From: Aphrophora alni
Taxonomy: Eukaryota; Arthropoda; Insecta; Hemiptera; Aphrophoridae
Assembly: GCA_963513935.1 (NCBI GenBank)
Contig: OY740768.1
Span: forward strand, 17,844,590 to 17,908,589
Length of the DNA stretch: 64,000 nucleotides
Reading direction: 5' to 3'
The translations under genes were made by a program, and so were the position numbers. Shown piece by piece: positions 12,126 through 23,540 of this stretch (position 1 is its first letter; every line of letters starts with the position of its first letter). The notes below the pieces were generated by a model. That model was not told the origin of the DNA, did no database searches, and saw nothing but the letters and a program-made list of their open reading frames with translations.

Positions 12126-12904
12126 ATCATACTTACAATGATTAACAGTTGTTTTAAGCTGATCAGCTGTTATACATTCACTAGTTTATTTTGAGATTAT
12201 GTTTACATCATTATTCAAAATGGAAGCGAAATGCCAGCTAGTTAGAAAGATTCTGTCATATCTAGAATATATTTGAATTTTTAAACCATTATTTACTCTT
12301 ATAGTGCCATAGATCAAATTTACAAACATTTCCACTCTGCCCAGAATGGATTTCTCTAATTCGGATAGTGCTGCAGATTTATTTTGATTTGTAGCTCTGA
12401 AGTTGTACTACGATAGAGCGATAATGAAAGTATAGAGTTGCAATATTTTATGAGTGAAATAAAAACGGGAGAAGGGTAGTAAATATTTTAAAACTATATA
12501 CGAGAGTAGATTGAGTGCACATATAGAGATAATTGAATTAATGGAATTTTTAATTGATTAGGCTTAAAACTCGAATGGAATTAAAATAGAATTGATCATC
12601 ACAGAGTCACCCTAGTTAGTAATTCTCTTTAATACATGATAGATATCCTGGGTGATGAATACAGGGGCTCTTTATTTAGTTCTATACGCCCTAATTATAC
12701 GAAATGAAATGAAATGAGTTATAAATCATTAAATCAACTGTACAGTACATTGAATACAGTTTTATAAGTTATTGTACTGCAATGTAGATTAATACTTAAA
12801 TTTAAATTAATGAAATTCTAAACAAAATATTTTAATTGGATAATTATGAGGATAATTTTATTCTCTCATTCCCATTAAAATGATCTCTCTCTTTCTCTCC
12901 CGTG
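12126..12904. other. AT-rich non-coding stretch
   Basis: Contains a 12-bp palindrome, AGCTGATCAGCT (about 12157-12168), and a minimal (GAAAT)3 run near 12702. Nothing else was seen. Confidence 0.5.
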
Positions 12905-13600
12905 TATATATAGAGTGTTACAAAATTGTATTTCCAAACTTCAAGAGGTGATTTGTAGTATCAAAACTAAAAAAAGTATCTATAAACATATGTCCGGAAT
13001 TGCTTAGTCTCCCAGATACCCGCCGTTTTCTCTTTCTCTCACAACATTTTTTTATCTTTAGAATGGTTTGACGAAATGAACTGAAATTAGGGATACATTT
13101 TCTAAAAAGGTAAAGAAGTATTTAGAAAAAATAATAAACCAAATCCAATAACTTGTTCAAAAATGGCGTCTGCTTAAATTTTTCATAGATTAACTTAAAA
13201 AAAGTATTTATACTTTTAAAATCATCCCCCATTATGAAACGGGTTATTTGATTAGCTCATTTATTTCCAAATTATAAGTGATTTATGACATTAAAATTAA
13301 GTAAGTGTTCCTATAAGCATATATCCGAAAAAATTTCGTTATATGCCTGTCGGCCATTTTGTATTTTTTCGAACATCAATAACTTTAAAAATTATTAAGA
13401 TTTCTCGATTCGAAATTTAGTACACAGATTTTTAATGTTACATTTTACAAGTACACCAACAATCAATCATTTATGTTATAGTTTTTCAAAATGGCGGCCG
13501 TTTACATTTTGTATAAAGTTATTGGTTTTAAGAAATTAAATATAAAAACGTAACCTAACCTAACGGCAGCCATTTTATATATACACAATATCTAGAAGAT
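12905..13600. repeat. Diffuse degraded repeat with AATGGCGGC words
   Basis: Starts with TAGAGTGTTACAAAATTGTA, a decayed version of the CAGGGTGTTACAAAA-type terminus. It then has CGGCCATTTTG (about 13350), AAAATGGCGTC (13163) and AAAATGGCGGCCG (13490), with (CCTAA)2 at 13554-13563. Comparable AATGGCGGC or ATGGCGAC words occur near 26355 and 40243. I read it as the remains of one or more elements; the boundaries are uncertain. Confidence 0.4.
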
Positions 13601-15332
13601 GAACATCGTCTAAAATGGTAAAACAGGGGCGTAAAAGTTTTGTATATTTAAAGTGGAAATCATCAATATTAATAATGTTATATGAATCGGAGATAAATTA
13701 ATAAAGCATTAAAATCCAAACAAAGATGAATAATAAAATTTGTTCTTCTTACACACAAATTTATCTTTTCTGATAATAAAGAACAAAACGTAACCCTTTA
13801 TTGTAAAAATTGGTACCCTTGTATGTTTGCAATTTTTTTTCTCTACAAGAATATTCAAGACATTTTATTTCAAAGGTTTCAGCTTTAAAAAAAAGATGTT
13901 TGAAGTGAAATCGAGGAAGGGGGCGAAATTGTAATATAAAAATTAAGTTACCATAGCAACCAAAATAATACCCATTTATAATAGCTACATCCAAGAGCTT
14001 TAATAATTCAACGTAAAGATAGATTAGGTGTAGCCTATATCAGTGACATTTAACTTATAACAAATGAATAGGTCCATCAGTATAAAACAAATTTTAACAG
14101 AAACCTGAACAGAAATGAATAGGCTAAGTGTGTTGAAGTGACACGATGCTTGTAATTAGAGTGAAAATATAACAGTAAATAACAAAAAAGAATTACGGGA
14201 AAAAGTAAAATCTTAATTTATTGCCTTGTATTTTATTCAAAGGTTTCAAAAATACAGATTTGAAAAAATACAATTTTACAACAAAGAAACGAGGAATAAA
14301 TATTCGTCAGCATATTAAGTTTGGAATATTTAAAACATATTTTATATGAAGAAGTTTTGTACATAATTTCTCTAAAATAAATCTCTTTTCTACATTACAT
14401 GAACCGTACTTTGTAGATCGTATATTAAGTAGATGGGACAAGATTTCTGGCGGAATTACATTCTACTAAGTACACGAAAGCCACAGATGTTTGGCTGACA
14501 TTTAAGAAGGGTTATACTGTACTACCTTTCTGTACCATCTCTAAGTAGAACAGTCTCCGAGGACTTCTTAATATGAAACAATATCGTGTTAATAACAAAA
14601 CCCTTTGTGTAGTGAGGCGACAAATTTTTATTAAAACCTATGCAGAAAGTTAGAAGATTAGTAATTTACGAAACTTTTCCTTAACTAGTGGCCTGAAGTT
14701 GAAAGTTTTAAAAGTAAAGTTGCGGAGAATAGAAGAGAATATTATCAACGCTGACACAACAGGTTTTCCCTGAAGACAAAAGCGTCGGTTAATTGATAAC
14801 GTTACTACGATATTGTCGCCATGTTTTAGTTACACATGGGCACAGTTGTTCAACAGTAATTTATCATAAAGGAGCGTTATGTCCTTTTTATAACTTGCTT
14901 TATCTTACACCCTAATATCGCTTTCACAGTATTGAGTTTCTAGGCTTTCTCCTTATTATAAATTATACTACTCAGTTTCAATTATATTTTATTTTTTATT
15001 AAAAATTTTCAAATATTTTTTTAATGACATATTTTATAAAATAAAAAAAATGAATTTCATCAGAAATAATTTTCATCAATAAAAATTTTACAATTAAAAT
15101 AAATTGAGTAGTAAATAAATAAAAAATGTAAGCGAAAATACTAGTACAGTCAAACATTAACAGACTTTTTAAAAATGCGATTGACTGTAATATTTTTGAG
15201 ATTTTAATAAGTGTGATAAATTAATAACTAAATTAGTTAGGCTTTTGTTAACTTCTTGGCAAGTTCAATAATCTAAAAGTTAATTTGGAATAACTTACTA
15301 ATTATTGTTTTCTTTCAGACTGTTTTTTAATA
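13601..15332. other. AT-rich non-coding stretch
   Basis: Nothing recognised beyond a small 8-bp hairpin (ACAGTCAA/TTGACTGT, about 15145-15190). Confidence 0.5.
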
Positions 15333-15813
15333 TTGTCCAAATATCCTATGCTATTACGATATATCTAAAAACGTTACAGTACACCCAATGCCATTACAAT
15401 ATATCCAATAACCGTTACAATACATCCAATACCGTTATAATGAATGCAATACTTTTACATATATCCAATGTCGTTGCAATACATCCAATGCCCTTACAAC
15501 ATAGCCAATGACCGTTACAATATATCCAATGCAGTTGTAATGAATGCAATACTTTTACATATAACCAATGTCGTTACAACACATCCAATGCCGTTACAAT
15601 ATATCCAATGACAGTTACAATACATCCAATACTGTTGTAATGAAAGCAATACTTTTACAATATATCCAATGTCGTTACAACACATCCAATGCCGTTACAA
15701 TACATCCAATACTGTTGTAATGAAAGCAATACTTTTACAATATATCCAATGCCGTTGCAATACATCCAATGCCGTTACAATATATCCAATGCCGTTACTA
15801 TACATCCAATGCT
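15333..15813 (+). repeat. 20-bp-unit minisatellite with higher-order structure
   Basis: About two dozen tandem copies of a unit close to TCCAATGCCGTTACAATATA. Variant units (TGAATGCAATACTTTTACAT) recur at 15451, 15551, 15651 and 15731, so the array has a higher-order period of five units (100 bp) twice and then four units (80 bp). A 20-bp period is not a multiple of three, so it is not coding. Its right end abuts a copy of the GATAACGAGA repeat. Confidence 0.97.
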
Positions 15814-15905
15814 TGATAACGAGAATTGATTTATATTCTTGAAACGTAGTGTATTAGTTTCTAAACACTCAAATGGAAAAACTCAGATTGAAAATATTAA
15901 TAATA
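15812..15905 (+). repeat. GATAACGAGA/GAAACG repeat, copy 1
   Basis: Reads CTTGATAACGAGAATTGATT, TTCTTGAAACGTAGTG and TATTAGTTTCTAAACACTC. It matches copies at 45296, 47331 and (inverted) 45198. The centre is a small hairpin between GAG and CTTGAAACG. Confidence 0.7.
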
Positions 15906-15954
15906 GGGTTTAATCATTATAAAATAATTTTAAAAGCATAATACATAACATAAT

Positions 15955-16068
15955 ATTAAAATACATTCAACACCATACAAATAAATGTATCCGACGCCAT
16001 TGAAATACATCCAAGGCTATTATAATACATCGAACGCTATTACAATACACTCAATGCTATTGCAATTT
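15955..16068 (+). repeat. Diverged outlier of the 20-bp minisatellite
   Basis: ATACATCCAAGGCTATTATA, ACATCGAACGCTATTACAAT and CACTCAATGCTATTGCAA are recognisable but diverged units, 140 bases beyond the main array. They indicate that the array was once longer and was interrupted by the repeat at 15812. Confidence 0.8.
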
Positions 16069-16762
16069 TATTTCAAATTAATTATTATATAACACAATCA
16101 TACCACCATATTCCTTTTTTACTTCCACCTTTTTTTCATTACAAATAAATACTAAATTTTATGCCTAGTATTATTGGACTTAGTGTTTGTTGTCAAAATC
16201 TGTTTGTATTTTCATTTTGATTATTAAAATTTGCATGCATTACTCATTATAAATAAATACGGTCACTGATATTTTCTTCTAGAGGTTAAGATGTGTTCTG
16301 GGTTTACTGGTCTCTGTTCTACAGAAGCTATTACTTATTAGTTAAAAAATTATAAAGCTGCACGGATTAGAACTCTAAAATAGCTATTTTCCATAAAGGT
16401 AAAGCTAAAGTGAAAGTAAAGTTAAAGACAAAATATAAACGAAATTTGATTTTTTTTTAATGATAAATAAATTAATGTACAATTGATTTTCTAAAGAAAG
16501 ATTCTATTCACATGCTATCGTTCTTAAATGATTGCAATCCACTTTTTCATTCCACAAAAGAAATATAATACCAGTTAAAAAAACATTGATGATTTGAATG
16601 TGTTCCGGGGGGGGGGTTACAGACACCCTGAAGCATAAAAATAACACATCATATCCGTGACATCGTTGCTAGCCCTCTATAAAGTTTCTTTGCCATTTTA
16701 CGATTCTGTGCACGGTCTCAACTCCCTAGGGAGGCCATATTAACCCTCGGATATGCATTCCC
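16069..16762. other. AT-rich non-coding stretch with a G10 run
   Basis: G10 at 16607-16616 is followed by TTACAGACACCCTGAAG. ACACCCTGAAG resembles the ACACCCTGTA element terminus seen elsewhere. Nothing else was recognised up to 16650. From 16660 the sequence becomes less AT-rich towards the ORF at 16763. Confidence 0.45.
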
Positions 16763-16954
16763 TCACTTTGAAATCAGCTCATTCTGCAGAATTGGATTAT
16801 AGCGTGTAAAATTTCCTTTGTCGTCCAACTCAGGACTGCAAGATATGGAGATCTCATTAAACATATGTGCAACTTCGAAATGCACTGGTTTAACACTATC
16901 CGAAATGGATTTGTTACCAAGTTTAAAGCTATTTAGTTTAAACCATATTGACAA
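16763..16954 (-). other. Protein-like ORF fragment, unrecognised
   Basis: A 63-codon minus-strand frame ending ...NEISISCSPELDDKG...ILQNELISK-stop. Its composition is balanced (D, E, K, S, P, H), unlike the F/I/Y-rich chance frames around it, and the DNA is less AT-rich. There is no in-frame ATG at the 5' end (an internal ATG encodes the M of AHMF), so if real it is an exon or a pseudogene piece, with the upstream boundary at an AATAAG acceptor-like site around 16955-16960. No family was recognised. Chance is still possible. Confidence 0.25.
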
Positions 16955-18503
16955 TACTTATTTTATGTTTTGAAAACGGTTGTAAATTTGTCAATTTAAT
17001 TACGCTCAACACAGATATTTGTACGTGAAGTTATTACTCTAACCAAATAAAGAATTAATTTATTTTCATTTCGTAAACAAAACAGCTAATTTAAAAACTA
17101 ATAAAACTAACTGGACAAGACAACGCTAAAAACACTACATATACAGAATGTTTCATAAGTACGTTGATAAACTCTGGACATCAAAATAAAGAATGTTTTA
17201 TAAATTTGAATATCCATCAATATGTCCGGTTGTCTTTTTATTCTTAACTCGGAACAAATTGTGACATCGATGGGAATAGTTGCAGAATATTATACAATTA
17301 AATTACAGTATACCACAAAATCTAATAGTTTTTCACTTGTACCCTTTCAAAATTTGAGTTCATTAAACCTTCTTAATGCCAAATTTATCGTAAATAATTG
17401 ATTTATTTCATCTTTTTACAAGATACAAAATATTTAACCTTTTTTTAATGTTAAACAAAATGGTATTTTTTATTTTTGTTGTATGTTAAAAGATAGCAGA
17501 AATATCTGTAGAAAAATATCATAATAATATAATACTGTTACTATTATCTACTGTTATTACATACTAGTACTGTTACAAAACAGTTTTTCCAGCACTTTGA
17601 AGTCAACTTTTAAAATTGTTATTAAGTTGAGTATTGAATGGACCGATAAAAAGGTGTTATTTAATCTAGTAAACTATCAAGAATTCTTTACTATTATTTT
17701 TTACCGATGTATCGGCTACTTTTCAACAAACAACAGATATTATAAAACCAACTTTTTTAGCATTTAAAGGGCTAATATTTTGTTATTAAATCTAAATTTA
17801 AACAACAGATATTAATTTACAGGTAGAAATAATACAACTCAGATTATAAATTTTCATTCTAATGAATATGATTTACCGCATTTTTTATTTATTTATTTAT
17901 TGTTTTAAATTTTTTTTTTTTTTTTACATTTGAAGATATACAAATAGTATTTGAATGTTCTCACAAGACTCAGCGTCTGTGTGTGGGGACAAGCTATAAA
18001 CAGGCAAAATTAATCCAACGACCACATCGAAAAATCTTGACTTACAAAATCTAATAATTAGAGAATGAAAAAGAGGGGAAAACATAACCATAACATAGCA
18101 AAATAAGGATCTAAACGAAACTGATTTATAAATTCCATCAGGATTATTGAAATGAAACAGTATTCTCGTAAAAATTAACCCTCATTTTACGACTTAAGAA
18201 GTAAACCAAATATCATCCCCCTTTTTATGCTAAATTGCTTTAAATTTAATATAAACTGAAACAAATCGTTAAAGTCTGAACCTAAAGAGATTTGATGCAG
18301 ATTTAAAATTAAAAATTATAAAACGTTAATATATTTTATGCGGTTTATATTATTGAAGAATCAAGATTTTACTGAAATGAATGAAAGTTAAATAAACTAC
18401 AAAAACACTGCACATTTTTTTTCCCACTTACTTCAAAATCAAATAAAAACTAATCATCGCCAAAACTGTAATTCCATAAAGTGTAAAAGTAAAAAAAAAA
18501 GGT
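16955..18503. other. AT-rich non-coding stretch
   Basis: At 17148-17175, TATACAGAATGTTTCATAAG resembles a decayed CAGGGTGTTTCATA-type element end. There is a T16 run at 17910-17925. Nothing coding. Confidence 0.45.
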
Positions 18504-18523
18504 TTAGGTTAGGTTAGGTTAGG
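18504..18523 (+). repeat. Interstitial (TTAGG)4
   Basis: Four perfect TTAGG units. TTAGG is the canonical telomere repeat of most insects. A reverse-orientation (CCTAA)2 occurs at 13554. Four units are too few for a telomere; this is an interstitial copy or part of a repeat. Confidence 0.95.
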
Positions 18524-18644
18524 TGAAAAGGACCTTGACGTTTTTCACTCAGGTTTGGGTCGTTTATTTCATATTTCGTTAAAATTTGTACAAAATTGGT
18601 AGAGCCTATTTTCATGCATTAAGTTCTGTTACAACATTCCCATA

Positions 18645-18648
<4 letters not shown>

Positions 18649-18679
<31 letters not shown>
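18649..18679 (+). repeat. T31 homopolymer
   Basis: An uninterrupted T run between two weakly similar blocks (ATTGGTAGAGCCTATTTTC and ATGGAACCTATTTTGAAATC). It could be the poly(A) tail of a minus-strand retroelement. A similar AGAGCCAATTTTGAAAT block lies at 62158-62175. Confidence 0.9.
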
Positions 18680-18680
<1 letters not shown>

Positions 18681-18829
18681 AGAAATATCCACCAATACAT
18701 TTTGTTTGGAAGGTATCAACAAAATTTTATCAAAATCCATGGAACCTATTTTGAAATCGTGTTTTTTGTCTTATGACAACTACTCTCAAATTTTAAAATT
18801 ATTATAATTATATCTGCTAGGATCTACAT

Positions 18830-19013
18830 AATTAGCTTGAATACAATCTTCTGACAATTCTAGCATTGTCTTATTATTCATATTTCTCGACGAGATTCGG
18901 AGTTCCTTCATTTTGTGGAGACCTACTTTAGTACTCTCGAAGATGATTAAACTCCGAAACGCGTCGACAAACAAAAACAATACGACAATGTGTTAAAGAT
19001 TTTACCCAAATTG
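18830..19013. mobile_element. Palindromic MITE family M3, copy 1
   Basis: Left arm: ATACAATCTTCTGACAATTC, ATTGTCTTATTATTCATATT and TTCGGAGTTCCTTCA. The right arm reads as its complement: AAACTCCGAAACGCGTCGAC, AATACGACAATGTG and GATTTTACCCAAATT. The arms are imperfect, about 80 bp. The centre has CTCGAAGATGATTAAACTCC-GAAACG. The ORF across it is a by-product. Confidence 0.8.
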
Positions 19014-19238
19014 TGTTTATTTGGGTACAAAGTAAAAATAGTTTTTAACAAATATAAATAAATCGAATGATGTGTTTACATTATGGCAATTTTCGGTTTA
19101 AATTAAAAATAGTCGTTTTGGCTATCAATGAAAAATACAAAATATCTCCTTTTTAAATTGACACGTGCGTTACAAAATGTAATGGATATTAAATAAAATT
19201 ATTTTGAAATTATTATACCTACAAAGATCAACATAATT

Positions 19239-19422
19239 AATTTGAGTACTATCTTCTGCTAGTCTTAGTATCGTCATATTATTTATATTTGTTTACAAGA
19301 TTCGGAGTTCCTCCATCTTTGAAATCTACTTTAGTATCTCGAAGATGGAGTAACTTCAAAACGCATCGACAAATATAAATATTAAGACAATTCTAGGATT
19401 GGCAGAAGATTGTACCCAAATT
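19239..19422. mobile_element. Palindromic MITE family M3, copy 2
   Basis: A second copy 409 bases after the first, in the same orientation and itself a single imperfect 184-bp palindrome. The left arm AATTTGAGTACTATCTTCTG pairs with CAGAAGATTGTACCCAAATT at the right end. The centre holds CTCCATCTTT...CGAAGATGGAG. Its clearer symmetry than copy 1 defines the element ends. Confidence 0.85.
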
Positions 19423-19466
19423 TGGAGTTATACAGAAGTTTAAAAAAATATAAAATATCGAAGTAT

Positions 19467-19560
19467 GGCCCATATATCCACCATCAAATTTGATTAAAAT
19501 CGGTCAAAAAAGTTTAGGCTTTAAAACACTGCATATACTACAGACATACATCATTACAAA
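19467..19560 (+). repeat. LINE 3'-end-like tail
   Basis: CAAATTTGATTAAAATCGGT followed by AAAGTTTAGG and then CTACAGACATACATC has the form of the 3' non-coding tail common in RTE-like LINEs. A similar tail is at 55670. No reverse-transcriptase ORF is upstream. The family assignment is inference. Confidence 0.45.
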
Positions 19561-20710
19561 CACAAATTTCCCTTACTATTGTTTTAATATAGTATTCAAT
19601 TTTAAAGTGAAAGGGATTTATAAATGAATTGGTCGTCTGGAATTCCGTAATTAAATTACTACAACTGAAATAATGCCGACAATGTAAATATAAGAGCTTT
19701 TGGCTCTCCAATTACTTGTTGCTATCCAATTAGTCTTTACATTTCTGTTCATTTCTATTCTGTCCAATAAACCATACTAATTACTTGGATATATTTACTG
19801 TAATTTGTGCAAAATTCATAACCAGTCGTTGTTTCACAAAGCGTTCTATTTTTAGATAATGAAACTACTTCCCTTATACTACATACTTTTAGATGATCAA
19901 GCACACATTTGTTTAATCTGTTACTATTCCTTGCATTACTTTCGATAATAATAGTTAGCTAAAGAATCAGTTTTGTATATGATATAAAATATTACCCAAA
20001 ACATTTAGTTTTGTGTGTTGGTAGACCTGTGTTTTTATACAAATCATTAGTTTTGTGCACCTAGTTTATATTACTGTATTTATTGATTCAGTGTGACCAC
20101 TCAAAGTAATTGAAAATGTTTTAGTGTATATATTTTGTATATTTAATTTATAACCATAAGTTTGCTACTGATGCTACGCACTGAACACTCAACTGTGCAT
20201 TATCGATGGGATCCGGTTAATATGAAACAATCGTATTTACTGGTTTTCAATTTACGTGGCGAATTTATAGAAATATGCTTATAAATCACCAAATTGTGTC
20301 TGGCACTTCGGAAAATTTAACTAGCTGATATAAAGTTAAAAAAGGTTATACCATACTTTTTTTTAAAAGTAAGATATGCAAGAACACTGTATGATATATG
20401 CTTTTCGTTGTTAAAATAAGGATAACATCTCTGGTGAGAAATGTTATTCTACCTCATTAACTTTACGAGACAGGGGAATTGACTTTTAGTGACTTTTTTT
20501 ATTATTTGTAACGGTTTTAAAAACCGTTTTAAAATCCCTTAACAGTAAACAACTAGAAAACACAATAAGTGGTAAGTTGAATGGATAAAAATAGTCGGCT
20601 GCAGGGCGGGTTACAAAATTTTACGTTACATCCTCACATTCAAAATTTGGTGAACTCTTTACAAAGCTGGTAGACAATATTTACAATTTTGACTTATCTA
20701 AATCCAAATA
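19561..20710. other. AT-rich non-coding stretch
   Basis: Contains one small near-perfect hairpin (AACGGTTTT/AAAAACCGTT, about 20508-20528). Nothing else was recognised. Confidence 0.5.
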
Positions 20711-21276
20711 TACCAAGTGTCCTAAAAGCCCCCCCCCAATTTTTTTTTTTTATTAATAGTAATAGAAGGATTTGCTGAAATTTACGTGAATTTTACGTTA
20801 ATAATTACACCGGAAATGTTACGAAATGTACAACAAGCTTTTGAGTCCAGAATCTATTTCTGCCAAGAAATAAATGGTAGCCATTTCGAGAACTTAATCT
20901 GAGCTAAAAAAAAACAAGGTAATGCTCTTACCATCATTTTACCAACATAGAGCAGTTTGTAATGTAATAAAAACAACCGGAGTTTGTAGGTTAACATTCA
21001 CAATTCGATTGGTCGCTATGTTGGGTAGGATAAACTTAGAGAACTCTAGTATGCGTCATTATTCTTATTTTTAAAAGACCTTTAAAATGAGGTATCACTC
21101 AATAGGGTTTGCTATTTAAAATTCTTGACTTACCCCCAAACTACCCCATTTTGGGGGTAAGGGTTGAAAATTTTGATACTTCTCATTTGGTTGTCTAAAC
21201 ATTCCCCAAAGCAAATCCGTCTATTTCCATTAATAAAAAAATAATAATAGGGGGGGGCTTTTAGGACACTTGGTAT
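20711..21276. mobile_element. TIR element with C/G-tract ends
   Basis: TACCAAGTGTCCTAAAAGCC followed by more C at the left end is mirrored by GGGGCTTTTAGGACACTTGG at the right. The similarity continues inside as TTTTTTATTAAT and a block like AATAGAAGGATTTGCT, giving arms of roughly 75 bp. A TA at each outer edge suggests a TA duplication. The interior has a 12-bp perfect hairpin (CTTACCCCCAAA at 21129-21140 with 21150-21161). It is non-autonomous; the minus ORF 21130-21372 is incidental. Confidence 0.88.
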
Positions 21277-22024
21277 GACAAAAAACAAAGGCTTTCCATA
21301 ATTATGTACAAACAATTTTCTTATTAAAGAAATAGTAATAAAAGCAACCGTGATACTAGAGTCGCAGGACACTACACACTAACCTTGAGCGTCAATCTGG
21401 AGGCGGTGTTACAGTACGTACAATAGATTAATATGAACTTAGAATAATTAACTTACGTAGAGAAGATAGCCTAATTTAATTATATTCATATTTTACACTT
21501 AAATATTAATGTTAAAATTAACTACTGCTATACAATTAGTTATATAATAGTTTCTAATTCTAGCTAGCAATATTTTTTTGAAACCTTAATGTCTTTCCGG
21601 AATTTACCTAATGGCACCCTACTAATGACCGCGTGTATTAGGGTCGCTACACCCGGCCTGCCATTAACATAATAAGTCAACCTAATAATGCAATGGGGAA
21701 GGTGCTATTGTAATGTGTGAATATATTATTAAAGCCAAAACTCGGTCGTTATTTACAATGCCCGTGATATTGTACGGCAAGAGTTTAACCTCCTTGATTT
21801 TACATTGAATAATGTAATGCATTATTTGTTACAATTTTTCTTTGTTACTATTCTTGTGGTTTCGGCATGTTTACAGGGAAGGAAAACGAATTAAGATTGA
21901 CAAATTCTAATTATTTTTCTTTTTTAAAGTAAAATTTTATCTCAATAAGTTTTTTAAATATATTTTTGTCTTCTTTGATTTTAATTTCTCACACATAGTA
22001 CAAAATATGTCGTGTGTTAAAAAA
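21277..22024. other. AT-rich stretch with one GC-richer patch
   Basis: 21590-21720 (around CGCTACACCCGGCCTGCC) is less AT-rich but has no open frame of note. Nothing recognised. Confidence 0.45.
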
Positions 22025-22039
22025 TTAATGTTGAGATTT

Positions 22040-22160
22040 CGTGAGGTTTGAGGTCTTTGAGCTAAAATAGTAGTTTTTGGAATGATATTGCGATGTTCTT
22101 AAACTCAAACTAATAGACCGATTTCGATCAAATTCGACAAGTATTTTTACATTTATTTTA
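22040..22160 (-). repeat. LINE 3'-end-like fragment
   Basis: On the minus strand: TTGTCGAATTTGATCGAAAT, CGGTCTATTAGTTTGAG. The same kind of sequence ends many RTE-like retroelements. Short and without coding remains. Confidence 0.35.
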
Positions 22161-23290
22161 TTATTAAAATTTATGGGTAGCTGTATTAAGACCAAAATAC
22201 TAAATGCTGATTTTATCAAACTCTACTCATAACTATTTTTAACAATTTATGTTAGAATGTGCCTGGACCCGAAACAAAAGCATTGGGTGACATCTCCTCA
22301 AAATACAGATTTGGGTGTTACCAAACAATTTCCTTGGAGGTGTAAAGATGCAAAGATAAACCAGTATTCCAATTAGAAATAAACAAATATGTTTTGAAGT
22401 AACTGCCAAAACAAAATATGAATCTTGATCAAGTCATTCAAAACTAGATATCGGTCAAGGGCAATTTAAGCTTAGCAAGATTTTACGGCATAAGCTTAGG
22501 CTAACTTAAATATATTCCAAAAAGGTTGTCTTTCAATTTTTTATTTACTTTACACTAAAAATATATCAGTAATAAGCCAAAATTATTTCTTTTTTGTTTT
22601 ATAAGGAAGAGACAGTTTTCGGAGTATAGGAAAGAATATTATATTTGGTTTTATGGTAAGGTATTGGTGCAATGAGACAATTAATGCATTTTTTTCCAAT
22701 TTTCTACAGTTCATGTGAAAATGAAGTAAGAACAATACATTTCAAAAAGCTTTTTTAATTTTAGGATGCTTTTATTTTATATCACAAATTGTTCTCAAAA
22801 ATAATTTTAACTATATGTTTTACAGCATTTTAACTAACAAATAAAACATTTTATGATGAAACATTAATGACTGGCATTGTTAATTAAGTAAAAGAAATTT
22901 ACAGGAGAAATGTAAGGGACAAGATTTCTTAAATTCGAAGAAAAAGGAAAGAAAAATAAAGAATAAAAAACTCGTACCTAAATAAGGAGGAACATGATAA
23001 TTTTTCTACTCTCAATATTCAGTTAGAGGGTTCTAGTCCAACTGATTATGGACTTTTTAAAATATCACAGTTCTTGTTCTTAGCGGGACAATAAGCCTAC
23101 ATCACGAATGAAAAATTCTTAGATTAATTGAAAAACAATATTTCATATACACCTGTAATTTTTTTTTAAATTTTAATTTGTTACTAACCTTCAATTGAGA
23201 TATGGCCTTCACTCAAGAATCAATGACTACAAAATGATCGGTATTAAAAAACAGAAAAGAATACCGCTTCTAATATTTTATTCTACTAAT
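22161..23290. other. AT-rich non-coding stretch
   Basis: Nothing recognised on either strand. Confidence 0.5.
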
Positions 23291-23540
23291 AACATAAACA
23301 GTCCATTTGGATGCGAAAGGAAGAACACGACCCGCATGCCTAAATGACCTCTACCTATTATTTCTGGCACGATCTATCGCACCTTCCCTATGCATAATTA
23401 ATAGAAACCGCAGGTATCCCAAAACCACCTGCTCCCCTTCTCCCTACGGATTGCTATTCGAATTAACAATTCCAAAGCTCCCCTCACTACTTCCCGAAAC
23501 AACGCCGGTAATTCGGAATATGTTGTGGTATAACTGAGGG
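23291..23540. other. C-rich island, unrecognised
   Basis: A clearly less AT-rich patch (CCACCTGCTCCCCTTCTCCC, TCCCCTCACTACTTCCCG). A plus frame of 76 codons is open but starts on TTG and resembles no family I know. It may be a transposable-element remnant or a regulatory patch. Confidence 0.25.

Noticed and set aside
13490..13500. AAAATGGCGGCCG as a Kozak-like translation start
   Set aside because: The same AATGGCGGC word recurs at several sites with no open frame following; it belongs to decayed repeats.
15333..15813. CRISPR-like regular repeat array
   Set aside because: Monomers are head-to-tail without unique spacers and vary in sequence; this is a minisatellite in a eukaryotic context.
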